Part shown: piece after piece, positions 1 through 8,559 of the stretch
How positions within the stretch are numbered: position 1 is the first letter of the stretch
Layout of the letters: each line of letters starts with the position of its first letter
Assembly: GCA_021773355.1 (NCBI GenBank)
Contig: JAJFKE010000050.1
Span: 1-64,000 of the forward strand
Direction: 5' to 3'
Length of the DNA: 64,000 nucleotides
Source: Gammaproteobacteria bacterium
GTDB taxonomy: Bacteria > Pseudomonadota > Gammaproteobacteria > Pseudomonadales > Pseudohongiellaceae
Program-made: the position numbers and the translations under genes
The notes under the pieces: model-generated
The model's input: the letters and a program-made list of their open reading frames with translations, nothing else
What the model was told of the DNA's origin: nothing
The model's database searches: none

Positions 1-127
1 ACTCTCTCTCCATATCAAATACGGAAAGTTCTATTCCCAAGACTTCGAGATCTTCCGGCTCCAGATTTGTTTCAGGTCCTGCCAGAAATGTAGCGCCAGC
101 TGCTGCGAGAATTATAAAGATGCTCAT
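1..127 (-). CDS. Partial exported small protein, 3' end outside window
   Basis: An open frame begins at the ATG at 125-127 and runs off the left edge, giving 42 residues. It starts MSIFIILAAAGATFLAG, a short hydrophobic stretch that could be a signal peptide, followed by an acidic segment (PETNLEPEDLEVLG). An AAGGAG ribosome-binding site lies a few bases upstream, which supports a real start. The family is not recognisable from this fragment. It has the same orientation as the iron-linked operon ending at dgkA but is separated from it by about 440 bp, so it probably has its own promoter. Confidence 0.5.
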   Translation of the reverse strand, partial: MSIFIILAAAGATFLAGPETNLEPEDLEVLGIELSVFDMERE

Positions 128-565
128 ACTGGCTCCTTAACATTTGTATATGAGGCGTGCTTCTGTTCCACTTCTTTAGAATTTCCAGTTTATTAGTTAA
201 TTCTTTGAATTGGAACAATAATATTTATATCCGCCTTCGAGCAAGGGAGTAGATATGAGGAACGCTTCTATGTGACTTCTGAATGCGCGTTTTAAATCGA
301 GCGGGTTTCATAAGGCACTAATTTCAATGCGCTTTTTCTTTTGTAAATATGCTAAGCGTGCCGATTGACCAAATAGAACGCGCCAAGTGCGTAATTTGAC
401 CGATTTTTTGACCTAGATAAGCACTCCTATCTTCTTTTGAGATTTCCCTCTTATCTATGAGAGGCGGTAAGAGTTAAAGCTCTAGGCTGGATACTTACTT
501 AGGTTTTATATTCGCGACGGGGCGAGAGTGCAGGAACGTACTAAATAAGTTTATATTCAAACTAC
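128..565. other. Intergenic stretch without a recognisable gene
   Basis: About 440 bp lie between dgkA and the partial gene at the left edge. The sequence is AT-rich and carries no open frame with a ribosome-binding site. No convincing terminator or CTTAAG direct repeat is visible. It should hold the promoter of the leftmost gene. Confidence 0.4.
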
Positions 566-958
566 TCACAGCAACAGAATCATGCTCCAGGTAAAGATCA
601 CCAAGCCAATTGCTATCAACACGCAGGCCGATCCAATGTCTTTGGCTAGCTTTGACAGCTCATGAAATTCTGTTCCAATTCTATTTATTACTGCTTCAAT
701 CGCCGTATTAAGAAGTTCAACTATTAGCAATAATGCAATTGAGCCCAGCAATAAGACTTTTTCAACGCTATCCTCGCCTAAGTAAAGACCAAGAGGGGCC
801 ATAAACAGGAAACAATATACCTCCAGACGAAAAGCTTCTTCGCTGACAAACACTGCTTTAAGCCCTGCCCAGGAATATCGGGTGGCAGCAAGCAGTCGGG
901 GGATTCCCCTTTTAGGCGCGGATACTTGCTCACTGCTTGCTGTAGGCAACATCGACAT
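566..958 (-). CDS. dgkA: Diacylglycerol kinase DgkA
   Basis: Small integral-membrane kinase that phosphorylates diacylglycerol to phosphatidic acid in the inner membrane, recycling lipid left from envelope glycan synthesis. The 130-residue product has the family length and three membrane helices. It carries the signature ELLNTAIEAVINRIG followed by HELSKLAKDIGSA, which holds the catalytic and nucleotide-binding residues. An extra polar N-terminus of about 20 residues precedes the WAGLKAVF segment. It is the last gene of the minus-strand operon, 2 bp after the beta-barrel gene stop, so it is probably co-transcribed with the iron genes. Lipid phosphorylation would fit an envelope-stress role for the operon. 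Confidence 0.93.
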   Translation of the reverse strand: MSMLPTASSEQVSAPKRGIPRLLAATRYSWAGLKAVFVSEEAFRLEVYCFLFMAPLGLYLGEDSVEKVLLLGSIALLLIVELLNTAIEAVINRIGTEFHELSKLAKDIGSACVLIAIGLVIFTWSMILLL

Positions 959-960
959 AC

Positions 961-1713
961 TTAAAATTCGTATTCGAGCAAGAATCTAACAGTACTATCG
1001 GGGCTGTCGCTACTGACACCGAGGATAACACCTGCCTCCCAGTGCAAACTTTTTCGAGTCCCCACGATTGCGCTACCCATCACCGCGGGGCCTATCCCCA
1101 CCGAATCCTGTCCCGCGTAGATTTCCAAAGCTGGCTCGAAGGCTCTGGTATAGCGATACCTGGCCTGTAGAGCTACGGCGGTCTCCAATTCATCCTTAAT
1201 GTCAGCGCCCCATTCCTGTATCAGCAATAGATTGGCCGTGCCGCTCCAGCGTCCGAATTCTTTTTCCACCAAAATTCCTGCGGTCAATTCTTGCACGTCC
1301 TCGCTGAACTCTTGTTCGTATTCGAACAGCATCCCCCAATCCGCACTGTATTCACCTTGCTCGGTCTGTTGCCATTTCAACTCGAATTCGAAAGCTTCAA
1401 TATCAAAATTTCCACTGCGCGATTTTTCTCCGACCACTTTCGCCTCAGCAAATAGGGCCTGTCCGAAAGACCTGCCAAAGGAGAACTGATGAAGTTGTTT
1501 GAAATCGTTGGGGGCAGATGGCCCGTCCTGAAAGAGAGACCTGAATTCAATTTCACTTTCCAGCGCATCAACATAGGGATGATAGACTTTGTCAACAGCG
1601 CTCCCATCTGCTTGAACTTGCGTTGACATGGGTAGCCCTACAATAATCAGCAAGCCAGCCTTGAATACAAGTCGTGAACGACGATTAATCGAATTAACCA
1701 TCCTAATTCTCAC
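961..1713 (-). CDS. Putative outer-membrane beta-barrel protein
   Basis: A 250-residue protein with a signal peptide (hydrophobic stretch about residues 18-35, cleavage probably near VQADG). The body has alternating aromatic strands and ends in EYEF, a terminal aromatic residue typical of Bam-inserted barrels. I cannot name the family; it resembles small transporter-like barrels found beside metal genes. The upstream ATG overlaps the FTR1 stop by 11 nt, while a second ATG at 1701 would remove the overlap. Between FTR1 and dgkA it could provide outer-membrane passage or sensing for the same cargo, which is an inference from position only. Confidence 0.6.
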   Translation of the reverse strand: MRIRMVNSINRRSRLVFKAGLLIIVGLPMSTQVQADGSAVDKVYHPYVDALESEIEFRSLFQDGPSAPNDFKQLHQFSFGRSFGQALFAEAKVVGEKSRSGNFDIEAFEFELKWQQTEQGEYSADWGMLFEYEQEFSEDVQELTAGILVEKEFGRWSGTANLLLIQEWGADIKDELETAVALQARYRYTRAFEPALEIYAGQDSVGIGPAVMGSAIVGTRKSLHWEAGVILGVSSDSPDSTVRFLLEYEF

Positions 1714-2533
1714 CCGCTAAAGAATGTTGTTGCGGCCAGGCCTTTCCAAAAAGTGGGCTAACAATTATCAATATAATGCCTAATAGATAAATGCTCACCT
1801 GTAAAACTGAAGGCGTGGCCTCATAGCCAATCAATGCATACAGCAAATGTCCGACGATCGAATTCTCAGGTAAGACCGCGGAAGTATTCCAGGCTATCGG
1901 TGTGTAGGGCAGCCAGTCTGCCTGGGTTAGTAACAAGACGGCCTGCGATCCCATGTTTCCTGCTATAAGACAGAGTAAGATTAAGCTGACTCTAAATGAC
2001 CAGCTTACGGAAAGATTGATCAAACCATAGAACAGGAGTACCCCAGTGCTTACTCCAATCCCTGCTCCGATAAAGCCGCCTAGCATCACCGGCGTAAAGT
2101 TCTCAGCTTGGCTGGCTATCCCTCCAACGTACTGCATTATCTCCGAACCTTCCCTGATGATGGCGAACATGACGATGCCGATCATGCACAGAGCAGCCAC
2201 TTGACTCCTTCGCGATACTCTTTGGGCCAAACGGTTGCTGGGCACAAAAAAGACCAACACAAGGATCAAGATAAAACTAATAAGGTGTACAGAGGCATTG
2301 AAAATTTCCTGCCCTACATAATCAAACATTTCAGATATCTGTGGTGTGTAGTGGGAGTAAGCCGCAGCACCCAGGCAACCAACAACAATACTATAGGCGA
2401 CCCAACTGGTGCGCAGCACAAATGATCTGTCCCAGCTTTTTTGAAATAAGTGAGTAAACACCAACAACACGCTAATCAACAAAGCCGCTTCGAGGATTTC
2501 CCGCAGCACCAGAACTACCGCATTAAGAAACAT
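1703..2533 (-). CDS. FTR1-family iron permease
   Basis: Inner-membrane permease of the FTR1/EfeU family, which moves iron into the cytoplasm, usually after oxidation of Fe(II) by a partner. The 276-residue product has seven or so hydrophobic segments. It carries both family iron motifs of the RExxE type: REILE at residues 11-15 in helix 1 and REGSE at residues 127-131 in a mid-protein helix. It lies 21 bp after the cupredoxin gene, a common pairing in which the cupredoxin-fold protein is the periplasmic partner. No EfeB-type peroxidase or EfeO is present here. Together with the two-component genes it makes iron the likely signal and cargo. Confidence 0.9.
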   Translation of the reverse strand: MFLNAVVLVLREILEAALLISVLLVFTHLFQKSWDRSFVLRTSWVAYSIVVGCLGAAAYSHYTPQISEMFDYVGQEIFNASVHLISFILILVLVFFVPSNRLAQRVSRRSQVAALCMIGIVMFAIIREGSEIMQYVGGIASQAENFTPVMLGGFIGAGIGVSTGVLLFYGLINLSVSWSFRVSLILLCLIAGNMGSQAVLLLTQADWLPYTPIAWNTSAVLPENSIVGHLLYALIGYEATPSVLQVSIYLLGIILIIVSPLFGKAWPQQHSLAGEN

Positions 2534-2554
2534 GATGAGTCCCTTTGGCTGGGT

Positions 2555-2899
2555 TCATTTTACTATCACCATTCCCTGTGCGGTTTTCGGATAAAATTCC
2601 CCAAAGAAGGGATACTCACCCGGCTGAAGAGGGCCAATAAAAACTACCGTCTGTCCATTGCCTACTACCAACTTCTCCCTATTCAATTCGAAGCTCTCGA
2701 ATTCTTCAGGGGTGGGATCCTGATTAATAATGCGAATGCGTACCTTTTGACCGGCGGGGATTTCAAGTGTGGCTGGGAAAAACAGGTGATCTTTTATGAT
2801 TAATTCTATTTCGGGCGTCGCTGCGAAAACTGTCCCAATCGATAAGGATAGAAGCAGAAGACCTAAAATATTTCTTATAGCTAAGGATATGTCTTTCAT
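2555..2899 (-). CDS. Cupredoxin-fold periplasmic protein lacking type-1 copper ligands
   Basis: Exported beta-sandwich protein of the cupredoxin type, about 114 residues from the chosen start MKDISLAIRN, with a signal peptide ending near FAATPE. I chose the ATG at 2899 because it lies one base after the kinase stop; the longer frame would overlap the kinase gene. The pattern EFESFEL followed by IGPLQPGEYPFFGEFYP is that of FTR1-associated cupredoxins. In classical members the last loop reads C-x-F-H, whereas here it is G-E-F-Y, so the Cys and His of a type-1 copper site are absent. It probably binds iron or another metal, or serves as a structural partner of FTR1. Confidence 0.8.
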   Translation of the reverse strand: MKDISLAIRNILGLLLLSLSIGTVFAATPEIELIIKDHLFFPATLEIPAGQKVRIRIINQDPTPEEFESFELNREKLVVGNGQTVVFIGPLQPGEYPFFGEFYPKTAQGMVIVK

Positions 2900-2900
2900 T

Positions 2901-4211
2901 TCACCGCTTCTTCTTAAAATATACGCAAAATGCACTGCCGCTGGCAAAGCTTGAATCTTTCAGCTCAACCCTGGCATGATGCAATTCCGCTATATGACTT
3001 ACGATGGTTAACCCTAAACCACAGCCGGGTGACCGCGAAGAATCGTCTTTGGAGTCTACACGATAGAACCTGTCAAATACCCGTGTCTTCTCGCTATCAG
3101 GAATTCCAGGGCCATTATCTTCCACTGAAAGACATATTTCATCACCGAGATCATGTATGCCAACAACAATCTCGCCTCCTTCCGGCGTGTATCTATTGGC
3201 ATTAACCAACAGATTGGAAAGTAGTGTTTCCAGTGCAAATTGGTCAGCTTCGATATCACTAGAATCTCCGATTAATTCTATATTCTGCCGCTTTTTCTCG
3301 AAGTTCGGGTACAAGTCGGCCAGCTGATCCTGGGTAATCTTGTAAAGATCCAAGGTTTTACAATTATTGGCAAACTGCTCCGGTGTTGCCCTGTACAAGG
3401 AAAGCAGTTGCTCTATCAGATGTTGCATTCGATCAACGCCCTGCTGCAACTGCAAGAACGATTCATCATTGGCGTCGATCTCTTTACTCAAATTATGCAA
3501 CTGAACTTTAAGGGCACTCATTGGAGTTCGTAGTTCGTGTGCGGCATCTGCGGAGAAGCGTTTTTCCCGCTCCATCACTGTGCTTAAGCGCTGAATAAAA
3601 CCGTTAATCGATTCTATAACCTGATCAAGTTCTATACGGGAATCAGCACTTAATATAGGAGAAAGATCACTAGCCCCTTTGTTCTTTAGATCACTGGAAA
3701 GCTGCTGTAAGGGTCTTAAGCCATGGCTGACTATGACCCAAATTAGTAATCCCACCAATGGAATGCCCAGCAGCAACGGCAGGATTGATTGCAGAACAAC
3801 ATTTTCTGCCAATACAAAACGAAGATCGGTTCTTTCTGCAACAATTACCCAGCGGTTAAGCGGCGCTTCAAATCGCGTGAAAGTGCGCCAGCGATAACCG
3901 TCGAAATTCGTGTATTCGAAGCCTGGATTGAAGTTCTGTAGAGCTTGCTCCGGCGCGTTGTTCGATGCGGCGAGGAGTTGTTCCCCACTCCAAATTTGAA
4001 AAGCTAAATCATTACCGAGACGCAAGTCTTTGCTGCTGGCATTCGAGACATCCAGATTTGAAACTAGCCGGGCAAGGTCCAACATTTGATTATCGAAGAG
4101 AATATCCGCTTCGTTCATACTGGACTGATAGCCCTGAAGCGCTGCTACGAAATTGAATAGGATCAACGTAGCTACGATGCTTGCTATCAGGAACAGACGT
4201 ATGGAACGCAA
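2901..4211 (-). CDS. Sensor histidine kinase (QseC/BqsS-like architecture)
   Basis: Inner-membrane sensor kinase of 436 residues. TM1 spans about residues 5-25, a periplasmic sensor domain about 26-138, and TM2 about 142-162. A HAMP-like linker is followed by the HisKA helix with phospho-acceptor His225 in ADAAHELRTP. The HATPase domain shows NLLVNANRYTPEGG (N box), DNGPGIP and GCGLGLTIV. It pairs with the OmpR-type regulator 11 bp upstream. Because the operon also carries FTR1 and a TTAAG-N6-TTAAG promoter box, Fe(II) is a plausible stimulus. I see no RExxE motif in the periplasmic domain like that described for BqsS, so the ligand is not established. Confidence 0.9.
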   Translation of the reverse strand: MRSIRLFLIASIVATLILFNFVAALQGYQSSMNEADILFDNQMLDLARLVSNLDVSNASSKDLRLGNDLAFQIWSGEQLLAASNNAPEQALQNFNPGFEYTNFDGYRWRTFTRFEAPLNRWVIVAERTDLRFVLAENVVLQSILPLLLGIPLVGLLIWVIVSHGLRPLQQLSSDLKNKGASDLSPILSADSRIELDQVIESINGFIQRLSTVMEREKRFSADAAHELRTPMSALKVQLHNLSKEIDANDESFLQLQQGVDRMQHLIEQLLSLYRATPEQFANNCKTLDLYKITQDQLADLYPNFEKKRQNIELIGDSSDIEADQFALETLLSNLLVNANRYTPEGGEIVVGIHDLGDEICLSVEDNGPGIPDSEKTRVFDRFYRVDSKDDSSRSPGCGLGLTIVSHIAELHHARVELKDSSFASGSAFCVYFKKKR

Positions 4212-4222
4212 TGAAGAACCTC

Positions 4223-4888
4223 TTAGACTTGCGCAGCATCCAACTTGTAGCCAACACCGCGAATGGTTTTTATGAAATCATTACCAAACTTTTTGCGCAA
4301 ATGGTGAATGTGCACTTCGACTGCGTTGCTGCTCACTTCTTCACCCCAGCTGTACAATCGATTCTCCAGCGTAGGTCGGGTCATTACTCTTCCTGCATTT
4401 TCCATCAGACTCTTTAGCAGCATGTACTCTTTTCGAGCTAGTTCGAGCTCCTGCCCATGAAAAGTAACACGTTGATCAACGGTGTCCAGACAAACCTGCC
4501 CAATAGTGATTTCCGATGTTTTTACCGTTGATAGCCTCCTTTCCAGTACCCGTAATCTCGCAAACAGCTCCGTCATCTCAAACGGTTTGGCGAGATAGTC
4601 ATCGGCGCCGCTGTCCAGACCGACAACCTTATCATCTACACTGTCCCTCGCCGTTAGCAGTAGAACCGGCAAGGTTTTATCGGTAGCACGCAACTTCTTC
4701 AACACGGCAATACCGTCAATGTCGGGCAGGCCGATATCCAGTACAACGATATCAGGCCGCTCAACTTTGACGGCATGTAAAGCCGAATTACCGGTGCCAA
4801 CATGGTTGACCGCATAGCCCGTTTTTTGTAATGCCTGTCTTAAGCTACTGGCAAGCGGCAGGTCGTCTTCGACTAATAGTAATTGCAT
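4223..4888 (-). CDS. OmpR-family response regulator (QseB/PmrA/BqsR type)
   Basis: A 221-residue transcription factor. The receiver domain covers about residues 1-115, with acidic pocket E8/D9, phospho-acceptor Asp51 in VVLDIGLPD, and Lys101 in AKPFE. The C-terminal winged helix (about 125-220) contains LARKEYMLLKSLMENAGRVM and the recognition region SSNAVEVHIHHLRKKFG. This closely matches QseB/PmrA/BqsR-type regulators, which bind direct repeats of the TTAA type. A perfect CTTAAG-N5-CTTAAG repeat occurs once in front of this operon and is the obvious candidate target. The gene starts 34 bp after the TPR gene and is transcribed with the adjacent kinase. Confidence 0.92.
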   Translation of the reverse strand: MQLLLVEDDLPLASSLRQALQKTGYAVNHVGTGNSALHAVKVERPDIVVLDIGLPDIDGIAVLKKLRATDKTLPVLLLTARDSVDDKVVGLDSGADDYLAKPFEMTELFARLRVLERRLSTVKTSEITIGQVCLDTVDQRVTFHGQELELARKEYMLLKSLMENAGRVMTRPTLENRLYSWGEEVSSNAVEVHIHHLRKKFGNDFIKTIRGVGYKLDAAQV

Positions 4889-4921
4889 AATTCGACTTCA
4901 CTATTTGCTATTGAAGGCAGC

Positions 4922-5569
4922 TTATCGCTTCTCGTTCAATAGTTCGAGCGCCTCACCGATTTCTTGCAGTCGCCCGGCGTCGGCCACTGGTCTATTGGGC
5001 CGTGCCGGGGCTCGTTTAGCCTGAAGCAGGTGTTTCTCTGCCTCATCGTAACGCTTCTCATCCAGAAGGTAGGTACCATAGAAATAGTTGGCATCAATAC
5101 CTTCGGGATTTAGAGTAAGCGCCTTTAGCAAAAGTTCTTCTGCCTTGTCCTCGTCGCCGAAACCCACCGGCCAACCAGGAACACTATGATAGAGAGTGCC
5201 TAGAGTGGTATAGCTCGAACCATTGAGAGCGTTCGCATCTATGTCCAAAGCGCGCTCCAGATCTGCCTTAGCTTGTTTCGCCAGACCCAGCGCCCCCAGC
5301 CCTCCTCTCGCGCCAGCATAGGTAGACTTGATGATCCCGCTCCAGATCCAGTTTTCAGCTAAGTTTGGCTCACTGCTCGCTAGCTCCTCAGCTTCCGCAA
5401 CCAATTGTGCGAAAGCTGAAAGCTTTGTTTTACCTTCCAATTGGTAATTTATCTCAGCCCAGCGCTGTTGCAGATGGAAAAGTTCCGACGCTTCCTGCGC
5501 CGCCAACTGAACCGAGCAAAATCCACCCGCAAATAAGGATAATAATAAAAATGTATATTTAAGTTTCAT
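4922..5569 (-). CDS. Exported TPR-repeat protein
   Basis: A 215-residue protein with a signal peptide (about residues 1-24, ending FCSVQLAAQE). The rest is helical with TPR-like repeats, for example NPEGIDANYFYGTYLLDEKRYDEAEKHLLQAK. Its ATG overlaps the SDR stop (ATGA), so translation is coupled. TPR proteins scaffold other proteins; which partner is used is unknown. It sits between the biosynthetic-looking genes and the regulatory genes, which ties the two halves of the operon together. Homologues of this short exported TPR type are known beside other iron or envelope genes, but I cannot assign a function. Confidence 0.75.
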   Translation of the reverse strand: MKLKYTFLLLSLFAGGFCSVQLAAQEASELFHLQQRWAEINYQLEGKTKLSAFAQLVAEAEELASSEPNLAENWIWSGIIKSTYAGARGGLGALGLAKQAKADLERALDIDANALNGSSYTTLGTLYHSVPGWPVGFGDEDKAEELLLKALTLNPEGIDANYFYGTYLLDEKRYDEAEKHLLQAKRAPARPNRPVADAGRLQEIGEALELLNEKR

Positions 5570-6363
5570 GATGTTTCACCTAAGATTGCATATCGTTTGA
5601 TAACGTCCAATTTACTCACCAAAGACTTTCTTACCAGTCCTGGAAGTACTGCATTTACCACTACAAAAAATTTCTCCGGCCAACCAAGGTAGCGCACCAC
5701 TCGGTTATTCTTGATTGATTGCACAATCTCATTGGCCACATATTCAGGACTGTCTGACTTGTTGCCGAGAGCGGAATTAAGATCATTGACACTGTCAGCA
5801 TTCAACTTGGTATTGGTAGCGCGCGGGGCGATATATAAGACCTTTATTGAAGTATCCGCCAACTCTCGCGAGAGTGCTTCGGTAAAACACTTTAATCCCG
5901 ACTTACTTGTGCAGTACGCGACAAAACCCGGATGACCAATACTTGCGAATATGGAGCCTACATTCAATATTATCGCTTCGGACTTGTGTTTTAATGTCGG
6001 GATCAATTCGTGACATAGCAACACCGGAGCTGTCAGGTTTATCGACAGTATTTTCTCGATAAGCTGTGGAGCCTGATTCTCAAAAAGATTGAAATTCAGA
6101 ATACCGGCCAGATTGATGACAGCATCAATGCCCCCTGCTTTCTGGCAGATTTCTGTAATTTCCTGGCGCCCTTCATAACTGGCAATATCCGCACAGGCAA
6201 TAGTATGAGCATTGTCTAGCCTAGAGTTGAGCTTTTCTAACGCCTCGCCTTGATAACAACTCAAAATTAGATTAGCACCTTGGCGGTGCAACTGCGCGGA
6301 CAATAATTCTCCGATACCTCCAGTAGCGCCTGTAATAAGTATTCTCTTCCCGGATAGGTTCAT
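5566..6363 (-). CDS. Short-chain dehydrogenase/reductase
   Basis: A 265-residue classical SDR that would oxidise or reduce a carbonyl/alcohol with NAD(P). The Rossmann motif TGATGGIG is at residues 11-18, the NLAG motif near 84-87, and the catalytic triad Ser137, Tyr150 and Lys154 (YCTSK) is complete. The C-terminus is hydrophobic (KFFVVVNAVLPGLV, about 228-241), as in SDRs that act on lipid substrates at the membrane. It lies 3 bp after the HDO gene and overlaps the TPR gene. With the AMP-ligase and HDO it probably modifies an acyl-derived intermediate; the substrate is unknown. Confidence 0.85.
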   Translation of the reverse strand: MNLSGKRILITGATGGIGELLSAQLHRQGANLILSCYQGEALEKLNSRLDNAHTIACADIASYEGRQEITEICQKAGGIDAVINLAGILNFNLFENQAPQLIEKILSINLTAPVLLCHELIPTLKHKSEAIILNVGSIFASIGHPGFVAYCTSKSGLKCFTEALSRELADTSIKVLYIAPRATNTKLNADSVNDLNSALGNKSDSPEYVANEIVQSIKNNRVVRYLGWPEKFFVVVNAVLPGLVRKSLVSKLDVIKRYAILGETS

Positions 6364-6366
6364 CGC

Positions 6367-7047
6367 TTAGGCCCTTTTTCTCAAGCTTGGGATACCATGA
6401 TCCACAGACAGCGTGCGGAATATATCGCCATACAACTGATAGAACATTCGACAGCAGTGAACAATGATTTGCTGATCATCTTTGTCATCAATCTGATTCA
6501 TGAGATGCTCGAAGAATGCCACATGCTCCTGATCTAAAGACCCATGGGAGTAAAGATAGGAGAAAGCATTCTTTGGCAAGCCAAGTGCGGCCTTTACTGA
6601 GTCTGCTACCTTGTCGGCTAGATTAATGCTGGTTCCCTCTAACACATGCACCATGCCGAAAAACCCAATCGGATTTACCCTCTGCGCCATGTCGTAGGCG
6701 TAGGCCACCATAAGTTCAGTGGCAGCAGAGGGGCTGCCATGTCGCACCACTTCTTTATCGAAGCCGCAATTCTGTATGTCATTGAGAATCCATTCCTGAT
6801 GCCCTAGTTCTTCTTCAATATACTCAGCGACCGCTGAACGTAACCATTCCTTCTCTGCAGGTAGCCTCGAACCCACGGCCATCATCAAAGGAACGGTATG
6901 TTTTACATGATGATAAGCCTGTACAAGAAAGGCCACGTAATCATCGAGTTCAATTTGACCTTCGAAGCACCGTGCAATAATTGGCGCAGACAATAGTTGC
7001 TGACGTTCTTGCTCGGTTTCACTCACCAATGTATCGAAAAAATTCAT
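6367..7047 (-). CDS. Heme-oxygenase-like diiron oxidase (TenA-like fold)
   Basis: A 226-residue all-helical protein of the iron-containing redox enzyme group (HDO superfamily, which includes UndA, SznF and BesC). These enzymes use a labile diiron centre and O2 for N-oxygenation, decarboxylation or desaturation. Candidate ligands are Glu79/Glu80 and His83 in EEELGHQEWI, Glu137 in HVLEGTS, and His168, Asp172 and His175 in SHGSLDQEHVAFFE. There is no thiaminase-type context, so a TenA role in thiamine salvage is unlikely. A GGGAG ribosome-binding site precedes the ATG. In an operon with an iron permease an iron enzyme is a fitting product. The substrate is probably an adenylated or acyl product of the next gene. 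Confidence 0.82.
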   Translation of the reverse strand: MNFFDTLVSETEQERQQLLSAPIIARCFEGQIELDDYVAFLVQAYHHVKHTVPLMMAVGSRLPAEKEWLRSAVAEYIEEELGHQEWILNDIQNCGFDKEVVRHGSPSAATELMVAYAYDMAQRVNPIGFFGMVHVLEGTSINLADKVADSVKAALGLPKNAFSYLYSHGSLDQEHVAFFEHLMNQIDDKDDQQIIVHCCRMFYQLYGDIFRTLSVDHGIPSLRKRA

Positions 7048-7059
7048 TCTACTACTCCC

Positions 7060-8559
7060 TCATCCTGCTATGGATTGTGCATCACTCATTGCCTGGCCAT
7101 CGCTAGCAGCGGCATAGAGCAGGTCTATTTCAGTCTGAAACGCCTCGTTTATAGCGTCACGTCTTGGTCTACCGTTATCTGTCATGAATTTGCTCTCGCC
7201 TTGCAGGGGCACGTCCAGCCGATGCCAAGCCATAACTCTGGCATAGTCTGGCAGGACAGAATTAATCTGATCGACGCCAGCCTGAATTTCAGCATCGCTG
7301 GTAGCTATAGAATGGGCTGTGAGTAAGGCTGTGCAATATGGTCTTGCATCACCCAGTAACACAGCCTCAGCCAGAAGTGGATTCGCTAGCAGTTCACTTT
7401 CCACCCACTCCGGCGATATGTTCCTGCCATAACTTGAGATCAGAAGATTTTTCTTGCGACCGTCGATATGTAGATATCCGTCTTGATCAAGATGACCAAG
7501 ATCACCGCTGCGTATCTCAGTAACGTTCCAACTATCAGGCTCATTTACATAACCCAACATGCAATTGCCGGACACGACCACCTCGCATTCCTGTAGTGAA
7601 ACTTGCAAACCCAATAGCGGCTTTCCACAGCTGCCCAGCTTTTGCCCATGGGGAATATTCAAACTAACTACCGAAGCACATTCAGAAAGCCCGTAGCCCT
7701 CATATACAGGAATGCCCAATTCCCTCGCCTCAATTAATAAATCTACCGATACTTTGCTGCCTCCCACGGCAACAAACTTCAATGAGGCAGGATAGTTCCA
7801 ACCTTGTTTGATTGCGTTAACCAACAATAAGAGCAATTGCGGAATCAGAATTAGTGAATCTGGCTGTACAGATTGAATAGTCGCCAATAATTTTAGGGAA
7901 TCCACCAGGGCGCTGCCCTTGAACCCTAACTCTTCTTGTCTGGGTATAATGACTTCACCTTGCGCCAGAATCGGAGCGTGGACGCCAGCTATATTTTCCA
8001 ACAGGGTGCTAAGTGGTAGCAGGCATAGATGCCGTGGTGCATCGATGTCAATCATGGACGAGAGTACGTCCGCTTGTCTCATAAGCTGCTCATGACTAAG
8101 ACAGACTCCCTTGGGCTCACCGGTCGAACCAGAAGTAAATGTAATCTTACCGGTTCCCTCTGGCAGCACTGCTGCCTTTGAATTATTCTGAACAATGCAA
8201 AGGTTCAGTTGCTGCTTTCCCAATAGTGGTAAGACTTCGTAGTCGGCCTGATACTCAGACTTAAACAATGCGGGATTATCGGTGATTACTGCTTCGACAG
8301 AGCAGGCAGCGATGGCGTGACGTCGCTGCGAATCTGAAAAGAACTCCGGCAACGGCAGCAGGCAGATTTCCGCGTCACGGCAGGCAATATCCACGACGGC
8401 CCATTCAATACTGTTAACAGCTAACAGAGCCACACGTGCAATGCCCTTGTCACGAAGCAGATCCGAAAGAGCCAATGTCTCGGACTCAATCATCGCAGCC
8501 GAAAAACTTCTTTCTAGATCGCTGAGAGTAAATTTCGGCTCATTCCCAAGGCTAGGCAT
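7060..8559 (-). CDS. AMP-dependent acyl ligase/synthetase
   Basis: ANL-superfamily enzyme of about 499 residues that should activate a carboxylate with ATP. Visible motifs are the P-loop ITFTSGSTGEPKGV, the YEGYGLSEC motif, and SGDLGHLDQDGYLHIDGRKK followed by SSYGRNISPEWVE. The C-terminal A10 region reads NGRPRR where most members have NGK, so the usual catalytic lysine is an arginine. I chose the ATG at 8559 because it overlaps the hemolysin stop (coupled translation) and begins MPSLGNEPKFTLSDLE; the longer frame would overlap the previous gene by about 100 bp. Together with the GNAT-like hemolysin gene it may make or load an acyl group. Confidence 0.85.
   Translation of the reverse strand: MPSLGNEPKFTLSDLERSFSAAMIESETLALSDLLRDKGIARVALLAVNSIEWAVVDIACRDAEICLLPLPEFFSDSQRRHAIAACSVEAVITDNPALFKSEYQADYEVLPLLGKQQLNLCIVQNNSKAAVLPEGTGKITFTSGSTGEPKGVCLSHEQLMRQADVLSSMIDIDAPRHLCLLPLSTLLENIAGVHAPILAQGEVIIPRQEELGFKGSALVDSLKLLATIQSVQPDSLILIPQLLLLLVNAIKQGWNYPASLKFVAVGGSKVSVDLLIEARELGIPVYEGYGLSECASVVSLNIPHGQKLGSCGKPLLGLQVSLQECEVVVSGNCMLGYVNEPDSWNVTEIRSGDLGHLDQDGYLHIDGRKKNLLISSYGRNISPEWVESELLANPLLAEAVLLGDARPYCTALLTAHSIATSDAEIQAGVDQINSVLPDYARVMAWHRLDVPLQGESKFMTDNGRPRRDAINEAFQTEIDLLYAAASDGQAMSDAQSIAG

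Noticed and set aside
2901-4211. RExxE iron-sensing motif in the kinase periplasmic domain
   Set aside because: I looked for it as in BqsS but found only ERTDLR-type residues; the sensing mode remains open.
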